DNA of 64,000 bases, from positions 4,809,501-4,873,500 of the forward strand of contig CM043963.1 in the NCBI GenBank assembly GCA_014529385.2, read 5' to 3'. The number at the start of each line of letters is the position of its first letter. Position 1 is the stretch's first letter. Both the position numbers and the translations under genes were made by a program. Of the stretch, positions 22,529-34,442 are shown in pieces. The notes under the pieces were generated by a model that searched no databases, was not told the origin of the DNA, and saw only the letters and a program-made list of their open reading frames with translations. This DNA comes from Adiantum capillus-veneris (taxonomy: Eukaryota > Streptophyta > Polypodiopsida > Polypodiales > Pteridaceae).

Positions 22529-23041
22529 TCATGGTCCTCTTATAGGTGCTTTTTGCATATTGTTCATCATGTCGTTCGTCCTTTTTAGCATATCTTCTAT
22601 GTCTGAGAGTGGTGCTGAAGCAGTCGTTCCCACTTGTGTTGGTTTTGTGGATGTTGTTTTCTTACTTTGGTTATCCTTAGGGACATCTTCTTCATTGAAG
22701 ATCTCACAATTGTCTTCTAGGTCAATCGCATCAGATACACACGCTTCTAGGGTTGTATGATTTTTACTATAGAGTATAGCATGAAGTTCTTTGTTTAGCA
22801 GTCCCTCCGGAAACAAAGATACAAGTCGTTCTTCTGAAGGTATCTCCATCGCTGGGCATCTGGCAATGTATTGTTTCATTCGAGTTGTACAATTCCTAAC
22901 AGACTCACCACGTTTCTGTTTAAAGCTGTAAATTTGAGCTACCGTATTATGTTTAATCCCCGTTTTGGAACAAGCTGCTACAATCATTGAGCTAATGTGT
23001 TCAAGTCCATGATGGACCTTGGTGGAATGTTTTGGAACCAC
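22529..23041 (-). pseudogene. Element A Gag core
   Basis: A 170-codon stretch matches the retrotransposon Gag core in style: IYSFKQKRGESVRNCTTRMK, then CPAMEIPSEERLVSLFPEGL, then an acidic linker leading to the zinc-knuckle region. Upstream and downstream frames are shifted. Confidence 0.7.
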
Positions 23042-23196
23042 GTCAAATTTTTTCCTTCTAATGTCATTCCAAAGCCCTCGAATTGAGTATGGAAATCGAA
23101 TATACGTTTTTCTCTTAGCACTTGCTTAAATCTTGATAAGTGGTCATATGGATCCCCTGATCCATTGTATTTTCTGACCCATTTTTGAAAATCAGC

Positions 23197-24189
23197 TCAA
23201 CTGACACGTCTATTTGATTCTACTCCAGGTCTTCTGGGAGTTGGTTCTGTTCCAAATCCTGCAAACCAGTCTGTTGGAAATAGTGACTCATGTAGCCTTG
23301 AACTGGCCTTAGTGTCACTCGGTTTTCTACATAATGAGGTGGTTTCTGGTTTCTTCACATTACTCTCAGATGATCTCTCACGGTGTTCATCGCTTGGAAT
23401 TGTGTCTGGTCCTTGCTCCAATATCCAATCCCGTATGGAATACCCTTGGTGTTTGGTTTGTTCTACCTCCTCAGGAGTCATCATAACAAAGTTATTGTTA
23501 TAACAATCCCTAAAAAGGTAGGTTAATAGGTCTGTTGATCCCTGATTTTTTATCTTGAAGATATAGATGATCTACATGGCCGTTAATTGTCATGGTTTGG
23601 TATGAGAAGTCCACAAAAGATCTTTTATGTTTCTATCTTCCCAACAATAGACTCCGGTCCAAGGATTATCCGTACTAAACCATTTCAAAGGCTTCAAGTC
23701 TACTTGATCGTATCCCTCGAAATCCAAAGTTGGTGGTCCTTCTTTTGCTGACATATTTGGGATTATAGTGTTTACTTCTAACCCCCATTTGTCTATCACG
23801 TCAGGGTTTTCAACCTGTAAATGCTGAGTTCCGTTTCGATCCATGTACATTTTTCCTTGTTTGTTTGCCCTAACCTCTTCTTTGAACTCAATATCATGGT
23901 CATCAATGCGAATAGCATACTCCTCGTTAAGGTCCAAGTAAACCTGGGCTCCATGACGGTTAGTCTTGTAAAAAGATAGTATATGCTTATAGCGCACTCT
24001 CGTTCCGGTTTTCGAGTGAGTCGAGTAAGAAAACATTTCAGATGTTGAATTTGAAAAAGTTTCTGAGACTTCTTCAGGAATTGTGTGCAAGGAATTGCCT
24101 CGATTCACGCTTTCTTCGGTAGATACTCTACTGAAGGTTTCTCCGAGTATGCCCTGATTTCCTAGTACATGACCAGATCTAAGGTTCAT
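23197..24189 (-). pseudogene. Element A 5' coding region (Gag N-terminus), broken
   Basis: Two open stretches (23590-24189 and 23197-23484) precede the Gag core. The first begins MNLRSGHVLGNQ at the first ATG after the leader. The NLRSG start is common in retroelement polyproteins, and this is probably the true start. I see no other domain. Several stops separate it from the Gag core. Confidence 0.55.
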
Positions 24190-25790
24190 ATAGACTTATG
24201 AAGCCCTGGATAGAGTACTCACCTTTGGATTGACTCGACGTCAATTTCCACTCGATTCAATTGCAACTTTCTGTCAATCCACTGATTCCTCATCTGCAAT
24301 CTGATTCCTGTACAAATTTAATCAAGTTAGCTATTCTTCTATAAAGACAGTAGAGCTCTTGAGAACTCTTTGTGATTGGTCTCTGTGTATCACTTCAAAT
24401 CGAGCTATGGAAGTCAAAATTTGACTTTCAGATTCGACTTTAGCAAAAATCAAAGGTCTAATTTGCAACGAGTGTATCTGTATCAATTTTGATCCGATTG
24501 AACCCAAAATTTCCCTGTGGTTCTATATTAGGTTCAAAAGTAAAAAATGATGATGTCTTTAGATAGAGAAGTAAATAATCACGATTATTTACTTTTGTCA
24601 GTTTTTTACACTTTTTTGATAGGTTTGGCAAGTATACAACTTGTTAGAGTCTGGGTAAATTTCAACAAGTTTGGACCAATTCTGATCAAGTTTATCAGCT
24701 GTTTGGTGTCCGCAGACTCTGATTTTGAGAATCTGGCTTAAGTCTCCAACATGGTGAAGCTAGTGGTATGCAAACTTGGTCAAAAAAGTTGAAAAATAGA
24801 ACAGATGTAAATAATCGCGATTATTTACTTATGACAATTTTTTGTAAATTTTTGGTCAACTGAGCATATAAACATGTTATCAAATCAACATTAACCTATG
24901 AATCAAATTTCAACAAGTTTGGACGAATTTTTCTCAAATTTATACTCAAGATTCAAAAACTCAGTACAAACGTTAGCTTTTACCCAGTTTTTTACCAGTT
25001 TAGTGATCCAAATCTTTTGGGCCTTTACAAAAGTGTTTGTACACATGCAATGTGTCAATGGTATGAACCTTGGCCAATTTAGAGCAGAAAGTTAATAATC
25101 TCGATTATTAACTTTAGGCTTGAAATGAGCACTTTTTTGCAATTTTCTCAAAGACAGTCTTTACGTGATGTATTTTAAGCCTATGAATCAAGTCAAAACT
25201 TAATTTGGCCTAAAATGTCAAGAAAAAGTAAATAATCTGTGTTTTGGCCAACTCTTGAAATTTTTACCTCGAAGTGTCTTTGAGCTTACCCACTGGTTCG
25301 GACAACTCTTAGGCTTACTCTCTAGTCGGATTGAGTGGATTCGAGTCATTTCAAGCTATTTCTAGCCGTAGACCTGAAATTCTGCAACTTCCAATAACAA
25401 CTCACACTTGATTCTTTCAGAGAGAGCAATGTTCTGAAATCCACCTCGGATCCTACTTTTCCTACTCCTAGATTCTCATGCAATGGGGTTTGGGAAAGTG
25501 TCCACAAACACTCGTTTTCTTGTGTTTTTTATGTTTTTCAAAGTCTTGATCTTAAGACTTGTTTCGTCTACCAATCATTCTCCGAATCCTAATTGAAATC
25601 TCTAATCCTACAGTACTAAAGGTACTCAGCAAGTACGATTACTTCCAAGCTACCTCTACACAACAAAAGACGACAATCTTAAGTTATGCGGTTTCTAAAA
25701 GAAAGTTTTGAACTCTAGGCAAAACTAGAGGAAGTTAAAGGACAACTACACAAGACGCTCATGCTTTTCCTTAGTTTAGGTCTCTTCGAT
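24190..25790 (-). other. Element A long untranslated leader with repeated palindromes
   Basis: About 1.6 kb lies between the primer site and the first gag ATG. It contains three AT-rich palindromes at 24570-24593, 24807-24828 (perfect, half-site GTAAATAATCG) and 25089-25114. A half copy is at 25227-25238. The first three each end a degenerate repeat unit of about 240-280 bp that also contains AATTTCAACAAGTTTGGAC. No coding potential is seen. Confidence 0.75.
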
Positions 25791-25807
25791 CCGCGGCAAC
25801 GGCGCCA
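25791..25807 (-). other. Element A primer-binding site
   Basis: On the minus strand it reads TGGCGCCGTTGCCGCGG, 2 nt after the end of the LTR. This is the TGGCGCCGTTGCC-type primer site common in Tat/Athila-like plant Ty3 elements, usually assigned to tRNA-Asp. Confidence 0.85.
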
Positions 25808-25809
25808 AA

Positions 25810-26761
25810 TGTGGGACGCATGTCTAACCTCACCATCCTATCTTATTGCAGTATTAACGAGAACCACGATTAATTTGTCAAACCATGGGACGAAGCTGAC
25901 TCGACTAGTGTATAGAGGCTACAAGAGGTTGTCAATCTCTCGGAAAAAAACTAACAACTCGCATCTAACTCAAGCTACACTCAAGTGACTGAAATCACCA
26001 AAAACCAATCGCTCATCGGCAAGCAAATCAAATGCGTTACAGTATCAAATGATATCCAAACGTAACGAAACTTCTAGGACAAGTTTATAAGACCTAAGCA
26101 CACATGCCTATCGTCTCAAACCCCACTTTATGTCAAGTTCCAAAATCGCAATTATTAACAGCAATGGGTTTTTGACGTAGTCATTTTCGACCAAGAATGC
26201 ATCTAAATGCTCAGCAATGATGCCCCAATATCCCGCCTATGCTTAGTTTTCGATTTAAAAGTGTAAATTCCTAGTTATGATGAAATTAGGCCGCGGGTCG
26301 GCGACGCCAAAAGCTACGAAATACCGTGAATGGCTTACGTCAATGCGTAGAGCTCTTACCTGCGGTTGCAATGCAACAAACGCAATCGCAATGTGATAAC
26401 CAGAGAGGGAGTAAGAAGCACGAGAAGGAGAGAAGTGAGCGTCGTTTGCTCACACTGTGTATTTTTTATCCAAAACTTACAAAAATTGGCTTTTATACCT
26501 TAGCCAAGGTTTTTGGGTGGTCAAAACTAATAATCTGGAGTTCTACCAAAGTTGGAACATGACTGGCTGATACAATCTGGAAGCTTGTAGCCCCGGCTCA
26601 TTAATTACAAGGTTTATCCAAGAAAAGAGGAGTTACAATATTCTCGATTTATCAAAATAATAAATGTTTTACAAGGAGAACTCCGAAAAATGGTGCAAAA
26701 ATGGTGTCCGTGTTAGCTTGCTGCTAACACTCTCAAGTGTTTAGACACTACATACTAAACA
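25810..26761 (-). repeat. Element A 5' LTR (about 0.95 kb)
   Basis: On the minus strand it starts TGTTTAGTATGTAG and ends CGTCCCACA next to the primer site, so it has TG...CA ends. The border at 25810 is firm. The border at 26761 is chosen because it gives a TG start and because transposase-coding sequence resumes directly after it. The partner LTR is outside the window. Confidence 0.75.
26491..26497 (-). promoter_or_regulatory. TATA box of element A LTR
   Basis: TATAAAA on the minus strand lies about 270 bp into the LTR. Transcription would start near 26460 and run leftwards. Confidence 0.55.
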
Positions 26762-26772
26762 CCTAGAGTGAA

Positions 26773-27300
26773 GTGCCAAATGAATTAAAAGACAGAGTCA
26801 TCAACATGCTGCATGACAAGTTTCCTGTGTCAAGTCGGGATGAACGCTTCAATGAATACCTGATGAAGGTTCGAATGCGCGAATACTGCAAGCACAAACG
26901 TTCTGAAGTACAAAAAACAATAAAGCATGGGTGGAACATACCAGATTGGCTGACCAAAGAAGATTGAAAGAATGTGAAGCGAGCAGCGCGCGTGAATCCT
27001 GACAAGTGGAAGCAACAAAAGGAGGCATCCAAAGTGCGAGTAGATGCAAGGAGCTCGCACCACTTGGGGAGCGGCGGGTGGGTATCATTTGAGGCTGATT
27101 TTGTAAGTGTTTTTGCATTGCTCTTTAGGTTTGGTAGTTACGTCTATCTGTACTTTTAAATTTTAACATAATGGATTCTTTGTATGTTTTGAATAGTGGT
27201 CGATGAGGCAGGACGTGACCCCACACCATATGAGCGCGAGTACGCAGGCAGAAAGGGCTTCAACGCCCCGATGGACATTCTGAGTTCTCGCGGTGGCATG
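26773..27300 (+). pseudogene. Ptta/En/Spm-type transposase fragment
   Basis: The conceptual product runs ELKDRVINMLHDKFPVSS, ERFNEYLMKVRMREYCKHKR, TIKHGWNIPDWLTKED, then an in-frame TGA (26965-26967) where Trp is expected. It continues KNVKRAARVNPDKWKQQKE and HHLGSGGWVSF. The pattern D-W...K...K..H..GSGG(Y/W) is the plant transposase family Transposase_24. After an apparent intron (about 27103-27196, AT-rich, GTAAGT start), the frame resumes with DEAGRDPTPYEREYAGRKGF and ends near 27300. The N-terminus is removed by element A. The stop and the truncation make it a pseudogene. Confidence 0.68.
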
Positions 27301-27913
27301 GTTAGTATTTCACTTTACTCTTTTACATTTGTTGTATTTTAATGATAAGATAAGAAAATAGATTGTTTTGTAATTATATGTTTATACTTACCAAAAGTAC
27401 GTCTTATTGTTTTTTTCTGCAAAATCTGACAGATACGTCGCTTGGACGTGATGAGACGTCTGATTAGACGTCAGTCTAGCCGTAGCCAGATAGCATTAGT
27501 TTCCTTTTGTCATAGCATGTATAATGAGATGAGGTGTATATGTCTTTTTGTGACTATTGGAAAACCATGTATTTTCTCGATAATGACAATTGTGTTGTAA
27601 CTACTATATTTGCAAAGCTCAACAATCAAGTGATTTTGCCTATGATGTGTATAATTGTCATTGATTTATTTTTGTCCAATTACTTTTGTCAGTTTTGTAC
27701 CTTTATTCTGCAAACAATACTATGCATGATGGAGTTAATGGTTATATTGTCTTGTAATAAAGCTTTATGACTACTTTGGGTCTATACCTTGCACTTTTTT
27801 TCAAAGGTGAATCTGAGCTTATCTTGGATTCATTTAGGTTTACTCTATTCTGGAAACATTCAATATGGTTGATGGGTTGAATGCCCTACCACCCAAAATT
27901 TTTTACTCTCGGG

Positions 27914-28100
27914 TGTCGCTATAAGCATCTCTGTATAAGGTTCTGCTATGTCGCTATAAGCATCGTTCTTCAGAAGGACTATAACCGTCGCTATAAGCAT
28001 CACTATATGTGTCGCTATATAGCGACAGTTATATCGACGTTCCCGTAGCGACGCTATTAGCGACGCTGGGGAGATAAAAACCCAATGTATTTCCGTCGCT
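27914..28100 (+). repeat. CACTA subterminal repeat cluster (GTCGCTA)
   Basis: At least eight direct or inverted copies of the core GTCGCTA lie within 190 bp, three as GTCGCTATAAGCAT. Subterminal repeats of this sort are the binding sites of CACTA-element proteins. Confidence 0.75.
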
Positions 28101-28135
28101 AAAAACTTCACAAGTGCACATATCCTCTTGTAGTG

Positions 28136-28592
28136 CCCTAGCCATTCACATGGCCATTGTCAACAAGAGTAGAGGTGTGTTGGGAGCTTGTTTAGGGTCA
28201 AATCTGGTGTTTGTGATGCATTTGCTGATGGAATTCATGAAAGCGTTTTGATGGCAGAAAATAAACCGCATGGTAGAACAAATCCCCTTCTGCCAAAGCG
28301 ATATGTTCCATCTCCTCCATGGACTTTCTCTATGGAAACGGTTGGGATAAGCATAAGGGGTAGCATGGAAGGTGAAGCTGGAGCGCGGTCGTAAAGCTTT
28401 AACAAAGTGGGTCGTCAGGTAATGGGAGCTAATTGTGGAAACTGTCGTAGGATAATTAGAGTTGAAAGTGCCGCATACCAAACACTACGTCTAATAGAGG
28501 AGCTCTCTTAGCCAATGTAGGGTAATTAGAGATGAGGCCCTGTGCTCACTCGCTGTTCTATGTGTGTCTATGTCGATCCAACTCAAGGTCTG

Positions 28593-28596
<4 letters not shown>
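28136..28596. other. Intergenic sequence, no gene seen
   Basis: About 460 bp between the CACTA end and the first (GA)n array. Only short open frames without recognisable domains are present. Confidence 0.6.

Positions 28597-28654
<58 letters not shown>
28597..28654. repeat. (GA)29 microsatellite at a LINE 3' end
   Basis: This is an uninterrupted (GA)n tract. Directly to its right is a minus-strand LINE 3' end (28655 onwards), so on the LINE strand the element ends in (TC)n. Confidence 0.95.
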
Positions 28655-28658
<4 letters not shown>

Positions 28659-28715
28659 ATTATCGTCATCAGAGGTCAAATATGACCTATGGGACCAAAG
28701 TTACATGTGATGTAG
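28655..28715 (-). mobile_element. LINE 3'-end fragment (minus strand)
   Basis: On the minus strand it reads GGTCCCATAGGTCA, then TATT, TGACCT, then GATGACGATAATAAAA and (TC)n. This matches the 3' end of the LINEs at 34340, 41640 and 53190. The perfect hairpin AGGTCA-TATT-TGACCT is the family hallmark. The 5' border is uncertain. Confidence 0.65.
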
Positions 28716-28978
28716 TATGTGTGTGGCTAATGAGTGACTCTCGATGCTCCAAAATTGTGGTGATGAGAGTCGCAATAGAGAGCCCACATTGTGGTTGGGA
28801 GAGGAAAGTGTGTAGGTCTAAGTCATGGCTAAAAATGTGAGGGACGCAAGTTCGGATGTGACAAAAAGCTAAGCACTCTAGTAGTGTGTGGTACTCAGAC
28901 TCTTGAACTTACAGTGAGCATAATGTGCACAATCAACTTGACTTTTCTCCATTGCCCCAACGCCCTGTCTCATAAGGT

Positions 28979-28980
<2 letters not shown>

Positions 28981-29028
<48 letters not shown>

Positions 29029-29089
29029 TAGATAGATTTTATTATCGTCCTCGGAGGTCAAATATGACCTATGGGACCAAAGTTACATG

Positions 29090-29150
<61 letters not shown>
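28981..29150 (-). mobile_element. Short LINE 3' end between two (GA)n arrays
   Basis: (GA)22 plus three GATA units (28981-29036), then a 57-bp LINE 3' end (29037-29093), then (GA)n again (29094-29150). The 57 bp are nearly identical to 28655-28711. A very short 5'-truncated LINE lying inside a GA/TC array explains the arrangement. Confidence 0.7.
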
Positions 29151-29152
<2 letters not shown>

Positions 29153-30602
29153 GTACACACATAAGCGACGGAAAGGAGAGAGATGATGAGTCCTTATGCT
29201 ACGAATCTTGGATCCATCCACCCTACTCCAAAAGAATCATGGTTTTCAAGACAAGATTCACCACCAATACGGAGCATCTTGAAACCTTTACACACCCAAC
29301 ACACTTGCTTTGCAGACTGCACGAGAAAAGAGAACTCTATTTTTTTAGTACATTAAATAATAGAATCGTAGAAAATATGAGATCCTTACCTACTCAACAA
29401 CCCACCGCTCTGTCATTCATAACTTTCTCTTGAGACTTGACTCCTCACTACAACACTCACCAATCAAATTATTTTGTTCCTAAAAAAATTTCTTCTATTT
29501 TTAAGAAAAGTCATCTATGGCCTTTCCCTTTGGGCAAGCCAAAAAGGTGTTAAGTTGTAACTCGAGTATCTAACACAAGAAGGACCAAATCAAGAAGGAG
29601 CATGGTTAGAATCTGTAATTTATTGGTTATGATAATATAATCTACTTAGGATAGTGAGTTTTGCCAAAAAAAGAAAAGACAAGTGAAAGGGTCATGACGG
29701 CTTTCAAAAACAATAAGAAAGTAATAAAATTATTAGGTCGAATTAAACTGGTAGTCTTGAGCCGATTGAAAATCGAGACTAGCTAGTTGCAAACCATGGT
29801 AAAAGAAAGAAAAACCGATGAAATATGTGAAAAAATTGTCCAAAAATTTTGTAAATATCAAATTTTTTGCTAATATTTTCGGTTTTCTTCTTTGTGAGGA
29901 GAAAACTTGATCAGCAGCAGCCGCTTAATAAAAGAGACTTTTTCGAACGTTAACACTGACTGAAATCAAGCTATAAAATGCAAAAAATGTAAAGGCATGT
30001 GAAGTTGTGAAATGAAAGGTGAAATAAAAAGAACTAATTAATATATATATGTGTGTATAGAATTTATTAGAATTATGCAAGGTGAAGCTTCACTTTAACA
30101 TTTTAAAACAATAGAATGAAAAAAAAAACATATATATGTGTGTGTGTGTAAAATTTACTAAAATTATGCAAGGTGAAACTTCACTTTATTATTTTAAAAC
30201 AATAAAATGCAAAAAAAACAGAATGTGAAATGAAAGGTAAGTCTCCATCATGCAATGAAAACTATGAAAATCTCCTTAACCAAACACAACACTAAGGGTT
30301 TCTTTTAAACAGCGAAAAAGATATAACTGGAGTATCTAACACAAGAAGCACCAATCCACAAGGATACAAATGTAAAGAGGTTGTATTGGATTTGAGGAAG
30401 CTAGGCCCATCGTTGACTCAAAAATTACACTTGCGCGAAAGGTTCAGCTCAGTGAATAGGAACACTTGACTCTTTTCTACGATCCCCGCCTAAATTCGTA
30501 TTCGTAATTGAGGATCCCCGTCTTCAAAGTTGCGCAAATTCATCGACCAGCATTCCAAATATCGCTGATAGCAGGATTTCTTATGAAGTTGGACGCTGCA
30601 GC
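29151..30602. other. AT-rich intergenic region upstream of the receptor kinase
   Basis: No gene is seen. It holds a 90-bp tandem duplication (about 30042-30215) built around ATTATGCAAGGTGAA and TTCACTTTA. A dispersed pair of TATCTAACACAAGAAG motifs lies near 29569 and 30333. The region before 30836 presumably contains the promoter of the kinase gene, but I cannot point to a convincing TATA box. Confidence 0.5.
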
Positions 30603-30835
30603 ATGAATCTCTTCCTTCCTTTTCGCCTTTGGCTGCAGCCCTACATGTGCGAACCCTTTTACAAAGAAGTCAAAATGAGAAATCGAGCTGGAGTAGTGGA
30701 GCCGGCATCTGCGTCAACCGTAGTGAGTCTGGACAGCTCTCAAAGCGCGCTGCCATGCGCCCCCCACGCCCCCGCCCCTCCTCCCCCTTCCCCTTCTCAA
30801 ACAAGGCTCTGCAGAACGTCACATAGCAGGCAGCC

Positions 30836-33800
30836 ATGGAGTCATCATCCTGCCGTCCTCTCTTTACATGCATTGCTCTGCAGGCCACGATTCTCTGGTC
30901 CTTTGCACGATCGCAACAACCTGGTAATCTCTGCTGCGTGTTCAACTTATGCTATCATCCCACAGAACCACCATTCCTTCCGCTTGATTCATTTTTGCAT
31001 GCATTTCTGATGCCTAGGTCACTCACAAGCCTGCTAGACTTGCCATTGCTTATACCTGCACAGCTTATAAGACATCGGATTTGAGCTCCACTTGCCTCGT
31101 TTTATATTGCATTGATTTTTGGCTGATGTTATATGCAGGCTTTCTGAGTATAGATTGTGGTTCTGATTCGCCCTCCACCGATGGCAATGGGATAGAGTGG
31201 GTATCTGATACGAAGCTGATCAATGAAGGGACGTCAAGACCTGTGACTGGGGGGAGCAACCCCTTGTTGGCTACCATGCGCTTGTTTGATGGCAATCAAA
31301 GCAAATACTGCTACAGCTTGACCAACAGTCTTGTGGAAGCAGGAGCCTTCTTCCTCGTTCGAGTTGGAATTTGGGCTGGGATAACCCCACCTTACACACC
31401 CAAAGACTCAGATGGAAACTTTCGATTCAAGATGATTGTGGATGCGACCGAGTGGCAGGATGTGAGTGTCCAATATGGAACGACAGAGTGGTTGACTTTT
31501 GATGTGTATACACGCGCTCAGCGCAGCAGCATTGATTTTTGCTTGGCCCGCATCACCCCTGATGGGGATGCCCCTTTTCTCAACGTGCTAGAGCTTCGGC
31601 CTCTGCCATCAACTCTTACCGCAACAAGAGCCATAAATGCCACCAACACCATTGCCAATTGTCTTGGTCATAATGATTACGGGGTACCGGCAGACTCAAA
31701 TGTCTCCTTCACCAGGTACGGGCTAGCTTTCTGCCCCTAAGCTGTATGCTATAAGTCAAGAAGCAACAAAACAGGGTAAATTTTGGTAACTAGGTACAAA
31801 TTTGATGCATTGGATCGGTTTTGGATCTCGAGTAAGGCATCGGACATAGATGAGGTGAATACAACGACCCTAGCGATTGATGTGAGCGAAAGGAATGAGT
31901 TGCCCAGCAGGATTTTGCAAACCACATTCATGGGTCGTCCGCATATCAGATCGTGGTACTCGGAGTTGAAACCCAAGTCCGTGTACATTGCAGAATTCTA
32001 CTTTGCAGAGATTGACCCAGCAGTGACTGCCTCTGGTCAGCGTACGTTCAACATATATGCAAATGAGGAACTAATGAACATTGAAGGAGAGATAGACGTG
32101 TTTGCAAAAGTTGGAGCAAATGCTGCTTATGGCTATCCAATGGTTTTCTCTCCTAACTCAACGGGTGACGTTACCTTCAATTTCACTCCAACTGCTACTT
32201 CTGTTTACCCATCTTTCCTTGCGGCTGCCGAGGTCTTTGAAATTAAAATAATGAATAATCTCACCTCTGCCAGTACTGGTCAGTCAGTCAGCCTTCTAAT
32301 CTCTCCCTATTTTCTATTTTGTGTTTGCCAATTTTCAAACTGTGGATGCTAACAAGTCATGTCATGTCAAATGAGCTGTACTACATTGCAGAGTCAGTTC
32401 TGTGTGTGTGTTGTTTTTTTTTTTTTTTTTGGGGGGGGGGGGGGGGGGGGATGGAGTGCTGCAATATTTGAAGTGTACAAGAGTTTCTCTCTCGTCATAT
32501 CACCGATTTTCTGATGATCCAGTCCATCTTAATAGCATGCCTTATTGCTCTGATCTTTTGGCAAGTAATAAGTGTTGCAAAGATTAATACTTTGTTTGTA
32601 GGTGATAGATATAAAAATGCCTTCAATATCAAGCAAGTATAAGGTGCCTGAACAGGCATGGAAGGTCTATGATGCTCTTATATGGTCCATGAAGTTGCTA
32701 TGATAATTTTTGGTTTCCATAAGGCACTACATTTAAGATGCACTATGTTGTACAACTTCATTATTTTTCCAAATACAATGTCATAGACAAGACAGACAAA
32801 CAATCTATGGTGCATGATTATGTGCAAATTGTCGGCAGCATTGTAATGTAAATTTGTTTTGCTGCTTAATATTTCAAACAAGATCCATTTTTGCGATGAT
32901 ACTGACATGAATATGTGTTTGAAAACCATATACATCATAGTGAGGCGAACACGTTCTGTTATTAATATGAGATGGTATGCCAAAGCAAGGAGTTATATTG
33001 CAATTTGGTTTGTGGGCAGTGAGTGCGATTGAGGATATCAAAGCCAGCCTTGGCCTAACAAGCTCCACTGGCGATCCATGCCTTCCTGTTGGCTATGGAT
33101 ACCCTTGGCTTAATTGTTCCGGGGACTCTGGAATCACAGCATTGTAAGTGTAAGATGGGACCCTTTTTGTGTGAAGCAGACAATGGTGAGGCTGTTACTT
33201 ACTTTTAACACCATGTGTATTTTCTGGTTTTTGTCCTCAAGAATGTTATCAAAGTACGGTACAGGCGGTGAAATTCCTGGAGCTATCAAGTCACTTCCTT
33301 CACTCACTGAAATGTGAGTATTCAAACACATGCTTCTTTCTTCTTCTTTCTTCTTCTTTTTGAAGAGTAATAGGGCTTGTAATGTTTATGGTGGTAAATA
33401 AGAACAACACAAATAATTTTTGCAAACTCATCTTTACTGTCCATATCTGCAGTTCTTCATGATAATAACATCAGTAGTCTCTGTTGTATATCTCTGTCTT
33501 TCAGATATCTCGGTGGGAATAATTTACAAGGAGAAATTCCTGATCTGAGCTCTCTACTTATCCTTGAAATTCTGTACGTTCGCTCCTTTCTTGTGGAGAA
33601 TTGGGTATCAAAATAGAGTTTAGGATTGCTCTGGACCCTTGGAAAGTTGCCTTCAACTTTAGTTTGTAGTCATTTGCAAAAGTTTGTGACTGTTACTACT
33701 TGCAGGGATCTCAGCAACAACAGACTCACTGGTGCTATTCCTGATTCCTTGGCATCACTAAAGAATCTAAAAGTGTTGTAAGTTTCAAAACTAAGCAAGT

Positions 33801-33853
33801 TTTTGATTCTCGTATTTTTGAGCCTAATGGCTTTTCAATGCCCAAAAAATAAA

Positions 33854-33894
<41 letters not shown>

Positions 33895-34390
33895 ACCCAC
33901 CTTATTATAGCTCTAGTAGTGTTTCTGTTTGGTTAGTTTCTTTCTTTCTTTTTATCTCGACCTTGTTTTAGGTCAATATAGCCTGTAGAAGATGCTAATA
34001 AAACATTTCATTTCATTTCATCTCTCAAGATTGAAACGGGAGGGTGGCTGAATATTAAGGAAAATAGAAGGACATGCACACAATGCAATTTAAACAAAGT
34101 GGAAAGCGAGGCCCATGTCACCATCGAGTGCCCAACATACGCACACATCCGTGTTGATTTCCCACTGCTATTGCAAGGGGATGTCACCTTTGAGGAGCTT
34201 CTCTCTCGGACACACCCCTCCCCAATAGCTTTAGGCATCTACTTTGCCAAAGTATTGGATCATCACACAACACTAACACACAAGAAAGCTACTAGCCCAC
34301 TATCCCCTCTACACACGAGGGGAGCATCTTGTAGGTTTTTTTGTGGTCCCATGGGTCATTTTGGCCCCCCGAGGACGTAAATACAACATC

Positions 34391-34442
<52 letters not shown>

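Larger units (their letters stand above)
1..26761 (-). mobile_element. Element A: minus-strand Ty3/gypsy LTR retrotransposon, split by two insertions
   Basis: Reading leftwards from the 5' LTR (25810-26761), the sequence gives a primer-binding site, a long leader, gag with zinc knuckles, protease, reverse transcriptase, RNase H and integrase. This gag-PR-RT-RH-INT order is that of Ty3/gypsy. The 3' LTR is outside the window. The element is interrupted in RT by element B (2056-13043) and between protease and RT by element C (14343-19876). Without these insertions about 10.2 kb of element A is present. All its reading frames carry stops or frameshifts, so it is inactive. It lies inside a CACTA transposon remnant (26762-28135). 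Confidence 0.88.
26762..28135 (+). mobile_element. CACTA (En/Spm) transposon right end, cut by element A
   Basis: The right terminus (minus strand) reads CACTACAAGAGGATATGTGC at 28135, the CACTA family signature. It is preceded by clustered subterminal repeats of GTCGCTATAAGCAT type at 27915, 27951 and 27984, with more GTCGCTA or TAGCGAC cores to 28095. A Ptta/En/Spm transposase fragment lies further in, with intact sequence up to the LTR of element A. The left part would lie beyond element A, outside the window. The candidate 3-bp target duplication on the right is CCC (28136-28138). Confidence 0.75.

Noticed and set aside
28491-28679. Open frames made of Ser-Leu or Arg-Glu repeats over the (GA)n arrays (also at 35423-35850, 41665-41862, 43551-44036, 53285-53533)
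   Set aside because: They are translations of the dinucleotide arrays, not genes.
28597-29150. Repeated GA arrays with similar spacers as a CRISPR-like or satellite array
   Set aside because: The spacers are a LINE 3' end in two copies, the arrays are simple dinucleotides, and the genome is eukaryotic.
30603-31010. 135-codon open frame upstream of and overlapping exon 1 of the kinase gene
   Set aside because: It is Pro- and Ser-rich, in another frame, and runs through the exon 1 splice donor. The ATG at 30836 gives a signal peptide and perfect phase with exon 2. A regulatory upstream ORF remains possible but is not supported.
34099-34380. 93-codon frame (MESEAHVTIECPTYAHI) as a small zinc-finger gene
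   Set aside because: It is the C-terminal Cys-His region of a truncated LINE, directly followed by the LINE 3' hairpin and TC tail.
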